This document shows, in pieces, positions 18,722-27,850 of a DNA stretch of 64,000 bases. Made by a program: the position numbers and the translations under genes. Source of the DNA: Chitinophagaceae bacterium (lineage in GTDB: Bacteria; Bacteroidota; Bacteroidia; Chitinophagales; Chitinophagaceae). Each line of letters starts with the position of its first letter. Position 1 is the stretch's first letter. The stretch spans positions 62,001-126,000 of the forward strand of contig JADJPV010000001.1 of assembly GCA_016713085.1 (NCBI GenBank), written 5' to 3'. Under the pieces are notes generated by a model. The model was not told the DNA's origin. It saw only the letters and a list, made by a program, of their open reading frames with translations, and ran no database searches.

Positions 18722-19240
18722 AGATGCATTCATCAACAGATCGCTGTAAGAATGCGTTAAAAGATGTTCTTCCTGTATATTAAATTGCTGCAGGTAATGA
18801 TCGCATTGCTCTGTTATCTTTTCCAGGCCAATACTTCCATCTTTATCAATGGCTTCAATTTCAACAAAGCTTCCCAACCCTTCCACTTCATCAATATGAA
18901 ACTTCACATTATCAATAAACCAGATCTCCCGCTTTTTCTTCACCACCACTTTAATTCCGTTGGCGTTGGTGAGGATCTGTTTCAACAGGTCGCTGTCATG
19001 ATCAACTTGGAACAGGTTTACCTGGCTCATTTTAGGTCCGGCAATATTTTCCCTGTTGTAAAAAATGAGTGAGTTTTCAATATTTCCCTGCCTCAGTTTC
19101 AATCGGCCATTACCTACATTGAAGTATGTATCGGTTTGTACATCCGTTCCTTTAAACTCAGCCATATGATCAGTTAAAAACTGCCTGATGAAAGAAGCAT
19201 CGGCACAACGGGCCTTGATTTCAATATTCCGGTGACTCAT
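18719..19240 (-). CDS. CYTH-domain protein (class IV adenylate cyclase-like)
   Basis: A 173-residue single CYTH (triphosphate tunnel) domain. It starts with EIKAR, the E-x-[EK]-x-[KR] motif, followed by DTYFNVGNGRLKLRQG, VVVKKKREIWF and HIDEVEGLGSFVEIE, which provide the inward-facing basic and acidic residues. Members are class IV adenylate cyclases, inorganic triphosphatases or thiamine triphosphatases; the sequence does not decide between them. It sits immediately upstream of the PAP2 gene on the same strand. Confidence 0.85.
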   Translation of the reverse strand: MSHRNIEIKARCADASFIRQFLTDHMAEFKGTDVQTDTYFNVGNGRLKLRQGNIENSLIFYNRENIAGPKMSQVNLFQVDHDSDLLKQILTNANGIKVVVKKKREIWFIDNVKFHIDEVEGLGSFVEIEAIDKDGSIGLEKITEQCDHYLQQFNIQEEHLLTHSYSDLLMNAS

Positions 19241-19257
19241 TTGATGGAAAATAAAAA

Positions 19258-19275
19258 GCCGCCTGTGAAGACGGC
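19258..19275 (-). terminator. Terminator of the gene ending at 19303
   Basis: On the minus strand GCCGTCT-TCAC-AGGCGGC (one G-U pair) is followed by TTTTTATTTT. Confidence 0.7.
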
Positions 19276-19302
19276 CAGTAATTTGATGATAGCAGGAAAA
19301 AA

Positions 19303-19746
19303 TTACGCTTCCGCAGGACTTAACCTTGAAGCTCTTGTTCTGGTTGGTTTTGGAGCTAAAGCCATGGCTCTTTCAAAGCGCATAGCAGTCCAAACATGAT
19401 CCAACACAACTTCTTCTGAGGTTTCAAATCCGCACTGGCAAACAAATTGCCAGCTGCCGTCACGGTTTAAATCGCTTACAATTTTGGAAGCGGTTTTAGG
19501 ATAGGCCACCCAAAACTTAGCATTCGAGCTGAGCGCAGGTAACACTTCCTTCAAAATTCCATTTAATTGATTCTGATTTACTGCAAAAATCAGGGCGAAA
19601 TCGATCTTTTTACTGCGAAGCAGGGGAGTTACGTTTTTAGCAAACGATAACTTCACAAATTGCTTTTCAATAGAAGAGGGTAATCCCTGAATGAGTAAGT
19701 TCCTTTCTTCGTTAAATTGGAGTTTTTCCAAAAGAGAAATAGACAT
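19303..19746 (-). CDS. Hypothetical protein, DUF3052-like
   Basis: A 147-residue soluble protein starting MSISLLEKLQFNEERNLLIQGLP. The central FALIFAVNQNQLNGILKEVL followed by FWVAYPKTASKIVSDLNRD resembles small DUF3052-type proteins, where a phrase like LWVAYPK...DLNRD is conserved. No catalytic motif is recognised. The ATG at 19746 is preferred; the upstream in-frame codons lie between it and a CAAAGGTA -7 box. Own promoter and terminator, so monocistronic. Confidence 0.6.
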   Translation of the reverse strand: MSISLLEKLQFNEERNLLIQGLPSSIEKQFVKLSFAKNVTPLLRSKKIDFALIFAVNQNQLNGILKEVLPALSSNAKFWVAYPKTASKIVSDLNRDGSWQFVCQCGFETSEEVVLDHVWTAMRFERAMALAPKPTRTRASRLSPAEA

Positions 19747-19782
19747 GCCAATGTAAATTTTGATGAGAACTAAAGTGGACGG

Positions 19783-19790
19783 CAAAGGTA
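19783..19790 (-). promoter_or_regulatory. -7 box
   Basis: CAAAGGTA on the plus strand (TACCTTTG on the coding strand), 37 bases before the ATG at 19746. Confidence 0.5.
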
Positions 19791-19849
19791 GCCTTTTTAA
19801 GCCGGTTTTTGCGGAAATGGCAGAAGTATTTTACTTTGTAAATATAAAA

Positions 19850-19876
19850 AATGCCCCTGCTAAAGACAGGGGCATT
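19850..19876 (-). terminator. Terminator of the M48 protease gene
   Basis: The stem AATGCCCCTG/CAGGGGCATT has a 7-base loop, with a minus-strand U tract from the A6 run at 19846. Confidence 0.85.
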
Positions 19877-19898
19877 CATGTAATCAACTGATTTATAG

Positions 19899-20714
19899 TT
19901 ATTTCTTTATCGGCTTGTAATAAGGCAATGCTTCCTGAACATATTGCTGCATCTTCTGAATACGGGTTTCATCAGATGGATGGGTACTCAAAATTTCCGG
20001 TGGCTTTTGACCTGCTCCGCCTGCTTTTGCCATCCTTTGCCAGAAGGGAACAGCTTCATTTGGGTTATACCCTGCCATGGCAGCAAAGCGTAATCCAAAC
20101 TGATCGGCTTCCAGTTCCTGCTTGCGGGAAAAAGGCAGAGTACCAGCTACTGTTGAACCAACTCCATAGGCTGTCATAAATAAGTTTTGTGTTTCAGCCG
20201 GTTTATTGGCGACGGCCACTGATAAAGCAACTCCACCTAACTGTTGCATCATCCCCTGGCTCATTCTTTCATTACCGTGCAACGCAATGGCATGGGCAAT
20301 TTCATGTCCCATTACAACTGCGAGAGCGGCTTCGTTTTGAGTAACCGGTAACAAGCCCGTATACACTACCACCTTACCACCGGGCATACACCATGCGTTT
20401 ACTTCTTTATTATCAACTAAATTAAATTCCCAGGTATAACCATCGAGGATTGCTGCCTTACCCTGCTGTTCATAATATTTTGTAATGGCATAAGCAATAC
20501 GTGTGCCCACACGGCGAACCATTTCAGCATCCTTATTTACATTCACTGCAACAATCTTATTTTCCGTTAAGAACTGTTTGTATTGCTGTCCGGCCATGGA
20601 CTGTAATTCTTTCTCCGGCATTAAGATTAACTGTTTACGGCCGGTTACCTGATTTTTTGCACATCCGGCAAACAGGAAAGCAACGAGGATAAATGAGCTG
20701 AGAATCTTTTTCAT
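19899..20714 (-). CDS. M48-family metalloprotease lipoprotein
   Basis: A periplasmic zinc protease of the BepA/LoiP type. Signal peptide with lipobox LFAGC (Cys about residue 18), then GRKQLILMPEKELQSMA. The catalytic HEIAHA (HExxH) is near residue 135, and the third zinc ligand Glu is in LEADQFGLRFAAMAGYNP near residue 206. The C-terminus has STHPSDETRIQKMQ, typical for the family. About 271 residues. It probably takes part in outer-membrane protein quality control, by analogy. Start chosen at the ATG that gives the lipoprotein signal. Confidence 0.9.
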   Translation of the reverse strand: MKKILSSFILVAFLFAGCAKNQVTGRKQLILMPEKELQSMAGQQYKQFLTENKIVAVNVNKDAEMVRRVGTRIAYAITKYYEQQGKAAILDGYTWEFNLVDNKEVNAWCMPGGKVVVYTGLLPVTQNEAALAVVMGHEIAHAIALHGNERMSQGMMQQLGGVALSVAVANKPAETQNLFMTAYGVGSTVAGTLPFSRKQELEADQFGLRFAAMAGYNPNEAVPFWQRMAKAGGAGQKPPEILSTHPSDETRIQKMQQYVQEALPYYKPIKK

Positions 20715-20746
20715 GTGTTTATTTTTATTGATATTAGCCACATAGT

Positions 20747-20804
20747 ATGCCCATAATCATCTATGGTTGGTATCCCGATAGCTATCGGGATTGTATATGG
20801 GCAT
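20747..20804. repeat. Nested inverted repeat with 20-bp perfect palindrome
   Basis: The perfect palindrome ATCCCGATAGCTATCGGGAT (20772-20791) lies inside outer arms ATGCCCATA (20747-20755) and TATGGGCAT (20796-20804). It is intergenic, 33 bases upstream of the M48 gene, so in its 5' region and downstream of nothing obvious. A dispersed palindromic element or an operator are both possible. Confidence 0.6.
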
Positions 20805-20885
20805 TTCATCTGTTCAGATTTTTAATATAACATTTCAATTAACGTACCAACTTAGTGTAAGCTATAGCAAAGAAAGTTAAGATTG

Positions 20886-21515
20886 TTATTCCTTTTTTTT
20901 CTTTCGCCAGCTGAATTTGTTTTCACTGCCTTTCAGTAACCGTAAAAGGTTAGAGCGATGCATAAATATAACAAGGGCTGCAGCTATGATTGAAAACCAC
21001 CGCATGTACACATTGCTTTCCTTATATGCAAACCATACACAGGCCATGAATACAATTACTGCAATAATAGAGCCTAAAGAAATATATCTTGTCAGGAACA
21101 CAACAATCAAAAAAGCTCCGATACTGATCAATGCAATCCACGGCTGAATAGCCAGCACTAACCCAAATAAAGTAGCTACCCCCTTTCCACCTCTAAACCC
21201 TGCAAACACCGGAAACACATGCCCCGCCACTGCAACCAATCCAAACAACAGCTGCCAGAATGATTTTTCAGTTCCCAGCCAGTCAGTTGAATGAACCAGC
21301 AACGCTAATTGTACTGCTGCCATTCCTTTACCCAAATCAATGATCAAAACAATGATTCCCCAAACCGGGCCAAGTACTCTGAATGTATTGGAAGCACCCA
21401 TATTCTTACTGCCATGTTCACGGATGTCAATATTGAAAAAAGCTTTCCCGATCCAGTAAGCTGTAGGAATTGAACCAATGAGGTAAGCAGCAATAATGAG
21501 TAAAAACAAATTCAT
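20886..21515 (-). CDS. plsY: Glycerol-3-phosphate acyltransferase PlsY
   Basis: Membrane enzyme that transfers the acyl group from acyl phosphate to glycerol 3-phosphate, the first step of phospholipid synthesis. About 209 residues with five hydrophobic helices. The family motifs are GSIPTAYWIGK (motif 1), REHGSKNMGASNTFRVLG (motif 2) and GHVFPVFAGFRGGKGVATLFG (motif 3). The ATG giving MNLFLLIIAAYLIGSIP is 1 base after the prmA stop, so the two are probably coupled. Confidence 0.95.
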   Translation of the reverse strand: MNLFLLIIAAYLIGSIPTAYWIGKAFFNIDIREHGSKNMGASNTFRVLGPVWGIIVLIIDLGKGMAAVQLALLVHSTDWLGTEKSFWQLLFGLVAVAGHVFPVFAGFRGGKGVATLFGLVLAIQPWIALISIGAFLIVVFLTRYISLGSIIAVIVFMACVWFAYKESNVYMRWFSIIAAALVIFMHRSNLLRLLKGSENKFSWRKKKKE

Positions 21516-21516
21516 C

Positions 21517-22337
21517 TTAACTGATCTTTTGGAAAAGCAAAGAACTCCAGGTATGACGTTCAGATGCTTTGATGAGTTGCAAGGCATTATTAGTTGCAGC
21601 ATCAATGAGCAATTGATTTTCTTCTGCATAAAAACCACTCATCAGCAAATAGCCTTTATCAGTTAAAGCATTTGCCATTGCCTGCATATTTCCCAGTAAG
21701 ATATGCCGGTTGATATTTGCAAGAATAATGCTGAATGTTTTATCTGCTGGTGGTGCATCGCCTTTTTCAACTGTAATACGTTTACACTGATTTTCTTCTA
21801 CGTTCTCAATCGAATTCTCAATACACCAATCATCATAGTCAACTGCAAGAATGGATGTTGCCCCGAGTTTCTCAGCAAGAATGGCCAGTACACCTGTGCC
21901 GCAACCAAAATCAAAAACTGTTTGCTTGGAAAAATCAATTCCCTGCATCAACTTCATCATTTGCCAGGTAGTTGCATGATGACCTGTACCAAAACTCATC
22001 TTTGGTGTAATCACAATTTCATGCTGAACAGTAGCAATGGGTTGATGAAAGTGTGCTCTTACTGCAACAAAATCATCAACAATCACCGGCTCATAATTAC
22101 TCTCCCATTCTGCATTCCAGTTCTTCGGCGCAATGATTTCCTTTTCGTACTGTTTTGAAATGGCAATAGAATTTCTTTCAGCTTCTCTTCTATAAATTCT
22201 TCTTCGGGAATAAATGCCTGCAGATCGGTTTCGGTTTCTTCAAAACCATCATATCCCTCTTCACTTAGGAATGCAATCAGCATTTCATGTTCCTGTTCAT
22301 CAGCCGAGTTGATCCTGATTTTAATATAGTTGTTCAT
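21517..22337 (-). CDS. prmA: Ribosomal protein L11 methyltransferase (one frameshift)
   Basis: SAM-dependent methyltransferase that modifies ribosomal protein L11. The SAM-binding motif I is FDFGCGTGVLAILAEKLGA, and PKMSFGTGHHATTWQMM and ILANINRHILL are typical of PrmA. The N-terminal part (MNNYIKIRINSADEQEHEM) and the rest are in different frames. The correct frame resumes as YEKEIIAPKNWNAEWESNYEP, so one base is missing between about 22130 and 22175 (length 3n+2). Probably a sequencing deletion; about 273 residues when repaired. Confidence 0.9.
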
Positions 22338-22351
22338 AATGCAATAAAAAA

Positions 22352-22372
22352 GGTCCCGCCTTTGGCGGGACC
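22352..22372 (-). terminator. Terminator of pnp
   Basis: The perfect 9-bp GC-rich stem GGTCCCGCC/GGCGGGACC has loop TTT. The plus-strand A run at 22345-22351 gives the U tract. Confidence 0.9.
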
Positions 22373-22399
22373 GTAAAGTTCTTTTATTTCGATGAATAA

Positions 22400-24579
22400 T
22401 TACATTCTCTCTTCACCATCATTCTGACCTTCCTGCTTCGACTGAATCTGCGGTCTTGGAGCAGCATCAGGTTTTGGCATCAGCACTTTGCGGCTTAATT
22501 TAAACTTACCGGTTCTTGGATCCAGACCAATGAGTTTTACTTTCACCACATCACCCACATTCAGCACACCTTCCATACTATCCAAACGCTTCCAGCTTAT
22601 TTCACTGATGTGTAACAACCCTTCTTTCTTTGGTAAGAATTCAACAAAGGCGCCAAACTCTTTAATGCCTTTTACTGTTGCTTCATAAACACCCCCAACT
22701 TCTGGTATTGCTACCAAACCTTTCACCCATGCAACAGCTTTTCAACACCTTCTTTTGCAGAAGAGAAGATACTTACTTCACCATAGTTGCCCACTTCTTC
22801 AATGGTAATGGTTGTTCCTGTTTCACGTTGAATTTCCTGAATCACTTTACCACCTGGTCCGATGATACCGCCGATAAATTCTTTATCGATGATAATCTTC
22901 TCCATGCGTGGTGCATGTGGTTTTACTTCAGAACGTGGTTCAGCAACACACTCATACATGGCATCAAGAATATGTAAGCGACCTGCTTTCGCCTGGTTCA
23001 ATGCTTCACGCATTACATCCATACTCAAACCATCTACTTTAATATCCATCTGAATACCGCAAATTCCTTCACGTGTTCCGGTTACTTTAAAGTCCATATC
23101 ACCCAAATGATCTTCATCACCAAGGATATCAGTCAAAATTGCATATTTACCATCGGCACGTGTAATCAATCCCATTGCCACACCACTAACGTGTTTCTGA
23201 ACAGGAACACCTGCATCCATCAACGCTAATGAACCGGCACAAACTGTTGCCATAGATGATGAACCATTTGATTCAAGAATATCACTTACCACACGAACTG
23301 TGTATGGATACTCACCACCCGGTAACATTTGTTTTAATGAACGTTGTGCAAGCATACCATGACCAATTTCACGACGTCCTGCTCCACGCATCATTTTTAC
23401 TTCACCTGTAGAGAACGGAGGAAAATTATAATGCAGGAAGAATTTTGAATACACACTGCTGGCAGCACTTTCAACTAATAATTCATCAAGTTTTGTACCT
23501 AATGTAACAGTTGTTAATGATTGGGTTTCACCACGTGTAAATAAAGCCGAACCGTGTGGTGTTGGTAATGGTTCAATTTCCATTGCCAGTGGGCGTACTT
23601 CATCAAGCTTACGGCCATCCAAACGAATACGATCTTCCAGCATCATATCACGAACCACTTCCCATTTGAGATCTTCATAATACTTCTTTGTCAATTTCTT
23701 TTCAAGATCAGTTGGTGTTTCACCAAGATTTGCAATCAACTCATCTTTCAGTTTGCTGAAGGCTTCGCTGCGTTCATTTTTGCTACTGCCTGCTTTGGCA
23801 ATAGCATACACTTTATCTTTTGCAAAGGCTATCACTTTCTGATTAACCTCTTCATTTAATTCAGGTTTCTTATAATCCCTTTTTGCTGTAACTCCTTTTG
23901 CATCTCTCACCTCTTTCTGCGCATTGATCTGTACACGGATAGCATCATGAGCAAGCTGCAATGCTTTCACTAAATCTTCTTCACTGCATTCTTTTGCTTC
24001 ACCTTCCACCATCATCAGGTTCTTTTCAGTAGCTGCAATAAGGAATTCAGAAGTTGCCATTGACAATTGTGAACGGGTAGGATTAACAATCATTACACCA
24101 TCTACAGTTGCAATACGTACTTCAGAAATAATTTCTTTAATTGGAATATCTGAAACAGCTAATGCAGCAGATGCAGCAAGACAAGCTAATGCATCGGGCA
24201 TAACCTCTGCATCAGATGAAACAAGACTGATCAATACCTGCACATCGCATAAATAATCTTCGGGAAATAAAGGACGTAAGGCACGGTCAATTAAACGGCT
24301 GGTAAGAATTTCATAATCGTTTAATCTTGCTTCACGCTTAAAAAATGAACCGGGGATACGGCCTGCAGAAGCGAATTTTTCCTGGTAGTCAACTGACAAT
24401 GGGAAGAAATCCTGTCCTTCTCTTGGCTCTTTATTGGCTACAACGGTAGCGAGTAAAATACAATTACCCTGTTGAACGGTTACAGCACCATCTGCCTGGC
24501 GGGCCAGTTTACCTGTTGAAATGGTGACAATACGACCATCGCCCAGATCGAATGATTTGCTGATAGGTTGTGATAACAT
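22400..24579 (-). CDS. pnp: Polyribonucleotide nucleotidyltransferase (one frameshift)
   Basis: Phosphorolytic 3'-5' exoribonuclease of RNA decay. Two RNase PH domains (about residues 5-230 and 310-540; FRTRGETQSLT-like, GSLALMDAGVPV, DILGDEDHLGDMDFKV) are followed by a KH domain (FIGGIIGPGGKVIQEI near 570) and an S1 domain (GGVYEATVKGIKEFGAFVEF). The S1 part is in another frame. Adding one base to the A/T run at 22739-22742 gives EKAVAWVKGLVAIPEVG without a gap, and length 3n+2 agrees. The C-terminal tail is Gln/Glu-rich. About 727 residues. rpsO lies just upstream, the common rpsO-pnp order. Confidence 0.95.
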
Positions 24580-24688
24580 AACAATGTTGTTTTTGAATTG
24601 ACGTGCAGGAATGTGAGGGAGGGAAAATTACCGTGCAAGCAATTCTGTGAATAAATGAATGAAGGGAGAAACCAGTAAGAAAAACAAA

Positions 24689-24720
24689 ATTCCCAACCGC
24701 ATAAATAACAAGTTGGGAAT
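24689..24720 (-). terminator. Terminator of rpsO
   Basis: The stem ATTCCCAAC/GTTGGGAAT has a 14-base AT-rich loop and a U tract from AAAAACAAAA at 24680-24688. Confidence 0.75.
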
Positions 24721-24743
24721 AATGATTTATTACATATTCGTAA

Positions 24744-25016
24744 TTATTTACGAAGTCCGAGTTTCTCAATTAATGAACGGTAACCCTGCAGATCGGTTTT
24801 GCTGAGATAACTCAGTAAACGCTTACGTTTACTAACCAAACGCATTAAACCACGACTTGTAGAAAAGTCTTTTTTGTTCAATTTCTGGTGCTCAGAAATG
24901 TGGATGATGCGCTCTGTAAGGAGGGCAACCTGCCCTTCAATGGATCCGGTGTTCTTTTCAGTACCACCGTAGTTTGCGAAAATGCTTGCTTTTTTTTCTT
25001 TTGTAATTGCTGACAT
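24744..25016 (-). CDS. rpsO: 30S ribosomal protein S15
   Basis: A 90-residue protein typical of S15, which binds the central domain of 16S rRNA. It shows GSIEGQVALLTERIIHISEHQ, then KKDFSTSRGLMRLVSKRKRLLSYL and YRSLIEKLGLRK. It has its own promoter and terminator, so expression is separable from pnp. Confidence 0.97.
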   Translation of the reverse strand: MSAITKEKKASIFANYGGTEKNTGSIEGQVALLTERIIHISEHQKLNKKDFSTSRGLMRLVSKRKRLLSYLSKTDLQGYRSLIEKLGLRK

Positions 25017-25064
25017 CTGAATTTTTTAAATTACATCTCTGTTTTACATCTATAAAAGTGGCGG

Positions 25065-25072
25065 CAAAGGTA
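25065..25072 (-). promoter_or_regulatory. -7 box of rpsO
   Basis: CAAAGGTA on the plus strand (TACCTTTG on the coding strand), 48 bases before the rpsO ATG. Confidence 0.55.
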
Positions 25073-25106
25073 GGGGAAAACTCCGGAAATTCAGGAACCT
25101 GAAGCA

Positions 25107-25571
25107 TTAAATATTCTTAGAAAGGAAGCGATTCAGCCCTTCCCTGGCAGTTTTCTGCACTTTTTTACGGAAAAATGGCAGCCCGCCCAGCAATTTGCCC
25201 TTGAGACCAAAGGCCTGCCCCGCCCATTTATGCAGATCGAACTGATCTCTATGCCTGAAAATCTTCCCATCCCTGAACTCAAATTCGGCATGAATACGGT
25301 TGATAACAGTACGGCCGGTTGTTGAAAACAGGTACCTGGCCACCCATTCGGCCCTGCCGGTTTTTTCATCAGCCACCACATTTGCAAAACTGATACTGAG
25401 ATTTCCTTTGCTCCGTTCAATCAACATTCGCCACATGGCAGGCACTTCCTTTCCTTTTAATCCAACAAATGCGGGGTCAGTGAATTCAGCTTCTTCATGA
25501 TAGCAGTTGGCCATGGTTTGCCAGTCGCCATTGGCAAAAGCTGTATAAAAAGTGGTGATGAGTTCTTTCAT
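25107..25571 (-). CDS. NTF2-like (SnoaL-type) protein
   Basis: A 154-residue single-domain protein starting MKELITTFYTAFANGDWQTM. The N-terminal pattern of small helices followed by CYHEEAEFTDPAF, the middle GRAEWVARYLFSTTGRTV and the closing FEFRDGKIFRHRDQFDLHKWAGQ are typical of the SnoaL/ketosteroid-isomerase-like fold. Substrate unknown. The ATG at 25571 is only 23 bases from the divergent glycosyltransferase start. Confidence 0.75.
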   Translation of the reverse strand: MKELITTFYTAFANGDWQTMANCYHEEAEFTDPAFVGLKGKEVPAMWRMLIERSKGNLSISFANVVADEKTGRAEWVARYLFSTTGRTVINRIHAEFEFRDGKIFRHRDQFDLHKWAGQAFGLKGKLLGGLPFFRKKVQKTAREGLNRFLSKNI

Positions 25572-25594
25572 TGCTGAAAAGGTTTTGTTATGGA

Positions 25595-26734
25595 ATGAAA
25601 GATAAACAATCATTTGCTTTATATTGCCAGTCTAATTCAGCATCCTTGTCACAAATCATCTTTACTGTTACCAATGATTTAAGTTACGATCAGCGAATGA
25701 TGCGTATCTGCACTTCATTGGCACTGCATGGATACGATGTAACATTGGTGGGAAGAAAACTTCAACAATCCATTCCGCTTCAATCATTCCCATTCAAACA
25801 AAAAAGACTCAGCTGCTTCTTTACAAAAGGAGCTTTGTTTTATGCTGAATATAATCTGCGTTTGTTTTTCTGGCTGCTGTTAAATAAAGCTGATTGTATT
25901 TGTGCCATTGATCTTGATACCATTCTCCCCTGCTACTTTGCATCGAAACTGAAAAATACCAGGAGGGTGTATGATGCACATGAATTGTTTTGTGAAATGA
26001 AAGAAGTGGTAATAAGACCATCCCGCTACAAAATCTGGAAAAGCATTGAACGGTTTGCCGTACCAAAATTCAAACATGGATATACTGTTTGCGTACCAAT
26101 AGCAGAAGAGTTTAAGAAAATGTATGGCGTGGATTATGAAGTGGTGAGAAATGTATCAGCAGCCGATAGCCACAAGCCGGCAGCCGACAGTCATCAACCA
26201 ACTTTCTTCCTCTACCAGGGTGCAGTGAATGAAGGTCGCAGTTTTGAAACTCTGATTCCTGCTATGAAAAAAGCAGAAGCTCCTTTACATATTTATGGCA
26301 ATGGTAATTTTATGGAGCAAACAAAAGAGCTGATCAAAAAAAATCAACTGCAGGAAAAAGTATTGCTGAAAGGAAAACTGCAACCGAAAGAATTAAAACA
26401 AATCACATCAACTGCCTATGCAGGGATTACTTTGTTTGAAAACAACGGGTTGAGTAATTATTATTCACTCGCCAACCGTTTCTTTGATTATATACAGGCT
26501 GGTGTTCCGCAGGTATGTGTAAATTATCCTGCCTACAAAGAAATCAATCAATCATACGATATTGCACTTCTGATCCCTGATACAGGAGAACAGTCCATTG
26601 CAGATGGATTAAACCTTTTGCTGCATGATACTGTTCTATATAAAAGATTAAAAGAAAATTGCCTGAAAGCCCGTGAAGTGCTGAACTGGCAGGAAGAAGA
26701 AAAAAACTCATCAAATTTTATCAACACATTTTGA
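25595..26734 (+). CDS. Glycosyltransferase (GT-B fold) with in-frame repeat
   Basis: A soluble GT-B type transferase of about 379 residues. The Rossmann-like start is IIFTVTNDLSYDQRMMRICTSL, then VYDAHELFCEM; the C-terminal nucleotide-sugar domain has YQGAVNEGRSFETLIPAM, HIYGNGNFMEQTKELI and RFFDYIQAGVPQVCVNYPAY. Donor and acceptor are unknown; synthesis of a surface polysaccharide is the usual context. Between the two domains, two tandem 21-base units (26159-26200) add A-A-D-S-H-K-P and A-A-D-S-H-Q-P. Its TGA overlaps the TTG start of the next glycosyltransferase, so the two are translationally coupled. Confidence 0.8.
   Translation: MKDKQSFALYCQSNSASLSQIIFTVTNDLSYDQRMMRICTSLALHGYDVTLVGRKLQQSIPLQSFPFKQKRLSCFFTKGALFYAEYNLRLFFWLLLNKADCICAIDLDTILPCYFASKLKNTRRVYDAHELFCEMKEVVIRPSRYKIWKSIERFAVPKFKHGYTVCVPIAEEFKKMYGVDYEVVRNVSAADSHKPAADSHQPTFFLYQGAVNEGRSFETLIPAMKKAEAPLHIYGNGNFMEQTKELIKKNQLQEKVLLKGKLQPKELKQITSTAYAGITLFENNGLSNYYSLANRFFDYIQAGVPQVCVNYPAYKEINQSYDIALLIPDTGEQSIADGLNLLLHDTVLYKRLKENCLKAREVLNWQEEEKNSSNFINTF
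26159..26200 (+). repeat. Two tandem 21-bp units coding a heptapeptide
   Basis: Unit 1 is GCAGCCGATAGCCACAAGCC plus G, and unit 2 differs at a few bases, including GACAGTCATCAACC. Both are in frame, giving A-A-D-S-H-K-P/A-A-D-S-H-Q-P. The same peptide pattern is encoded in lipB (40018-40059). Confidence 0.75.
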
Positions 26735-27850
26735 CTAAACATCTCCATATTGTATCCTTTGATGTTCCCTACCCTGCGGATTACGGCGGTGTTGTTGATA
26801 TTTTTTATAAGATCAAAGCCTTGCATGAAACCGGGGTTGCCGTTCACCTGCATTGTTTTGAATATGGCAGAGGTGTTCAGGATGAATTGAAAAAATACTG
26901 TGCTGAAGTGTATTACTATGAACGGCAGAAAGGTCATAAAGGTTTTTCATTACAGCTGCCGTATATCGTTGCATCACGCAATGATGAACAATTATGGGAA
27001 CGATTGAATGCAGATGAACATCCTGTTTTATTTGAAGGAGTTCATTGTACATATGGATTAACGAGCGGGGCGGTAGAAAAGAAAAATATTGCTATCCGTC
27101 TGCATAATGTAGAATATGAATACTACAAACAACTGGGTCAATGGGAATCATCATTGGTACGCAAAGCTTATATGCATCATGAAAGCCGGTTGCTTCAACG
27201 GTATGAAGAGAGATTAAAAGATTATAATATCCTTGCAATTTCAGAAGCTGATCTGAAAACATACAAGAAACAATTCAAAGCAAATTCTATTGTACATCTT
27301 CCTGCTTTTATACCCAACCAGATGGTAAGAAGCAAAGAAGGTACCGGAACATTTGCTTTATATCATGGAAACTTGTCTGTTGCCGAGAACGATAAAGCAG
27401 CAACCTGGTTATTGGAAAAAGTGTTTAATGAACTTGAAATTCCGTTTGTGATTGCAGGAAAAAAATCCATCGGCCAGGCTCATTGAACTGGCGCATAAAA
27501 AACCATACACCTGTATTGTAGAAAATCCCGGCGACACTGAACTGAATGATTTAATTCAGAAAGCACAACTGCATATTCTTCCTTCATTCACACATTCAGG
27601 TATTAAGCTGAAACTGCTGAATGCTGTTTTTAACGGCCGTCATGTACTGGTGAATGATGAAATGATCAAAGGAACAGGTTTGGAAAAAGCCTGTCAGTTG
27701 GCCAATAACCCAACAGAGTTTAAATACCAGGCATTCCGTTTATTTCACAAGGCATTTACTGCCGATGAGATACAGATAAGAGAAGGTTTGTTACAGGAAC
27801 GTTTTAACAATGCAAAACATGCAAAGCAGCTTATGCATGTTCTACAGTAG
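26731..27850 (+). CDS. Glycosyltransferase (one frameshift)
   Basis: A second GT-B-like protein of about 373 residues. It starts LHIVSFDVPYPADYGGVVDIFYKIKAL, the usual opening of mannosyl- or sugar-transferases acting in polysaccharide synthesis, and has IRLHNVEYEYYKQL. The C-terminal part LIQKAQLHILPSFTHSGIKLKLL is in another frame. Removing one A from the A7 run at 27459-27465 joins VIAGK to NPSARLIELAHKKPY, and length 3n+1 agrees. The start is a TTG overlapping the previous stop. Its 3' end overlaps convergent ftsE by 20 bases. Confidence 0.8.

Noticed and set aside
22400..22726. A separate small S1-domain protein downstream of pnp
   Set aside because: Adding one base to the homopolymer at 22739-22742 fuses it exactly as the S1 domain of PNPase.
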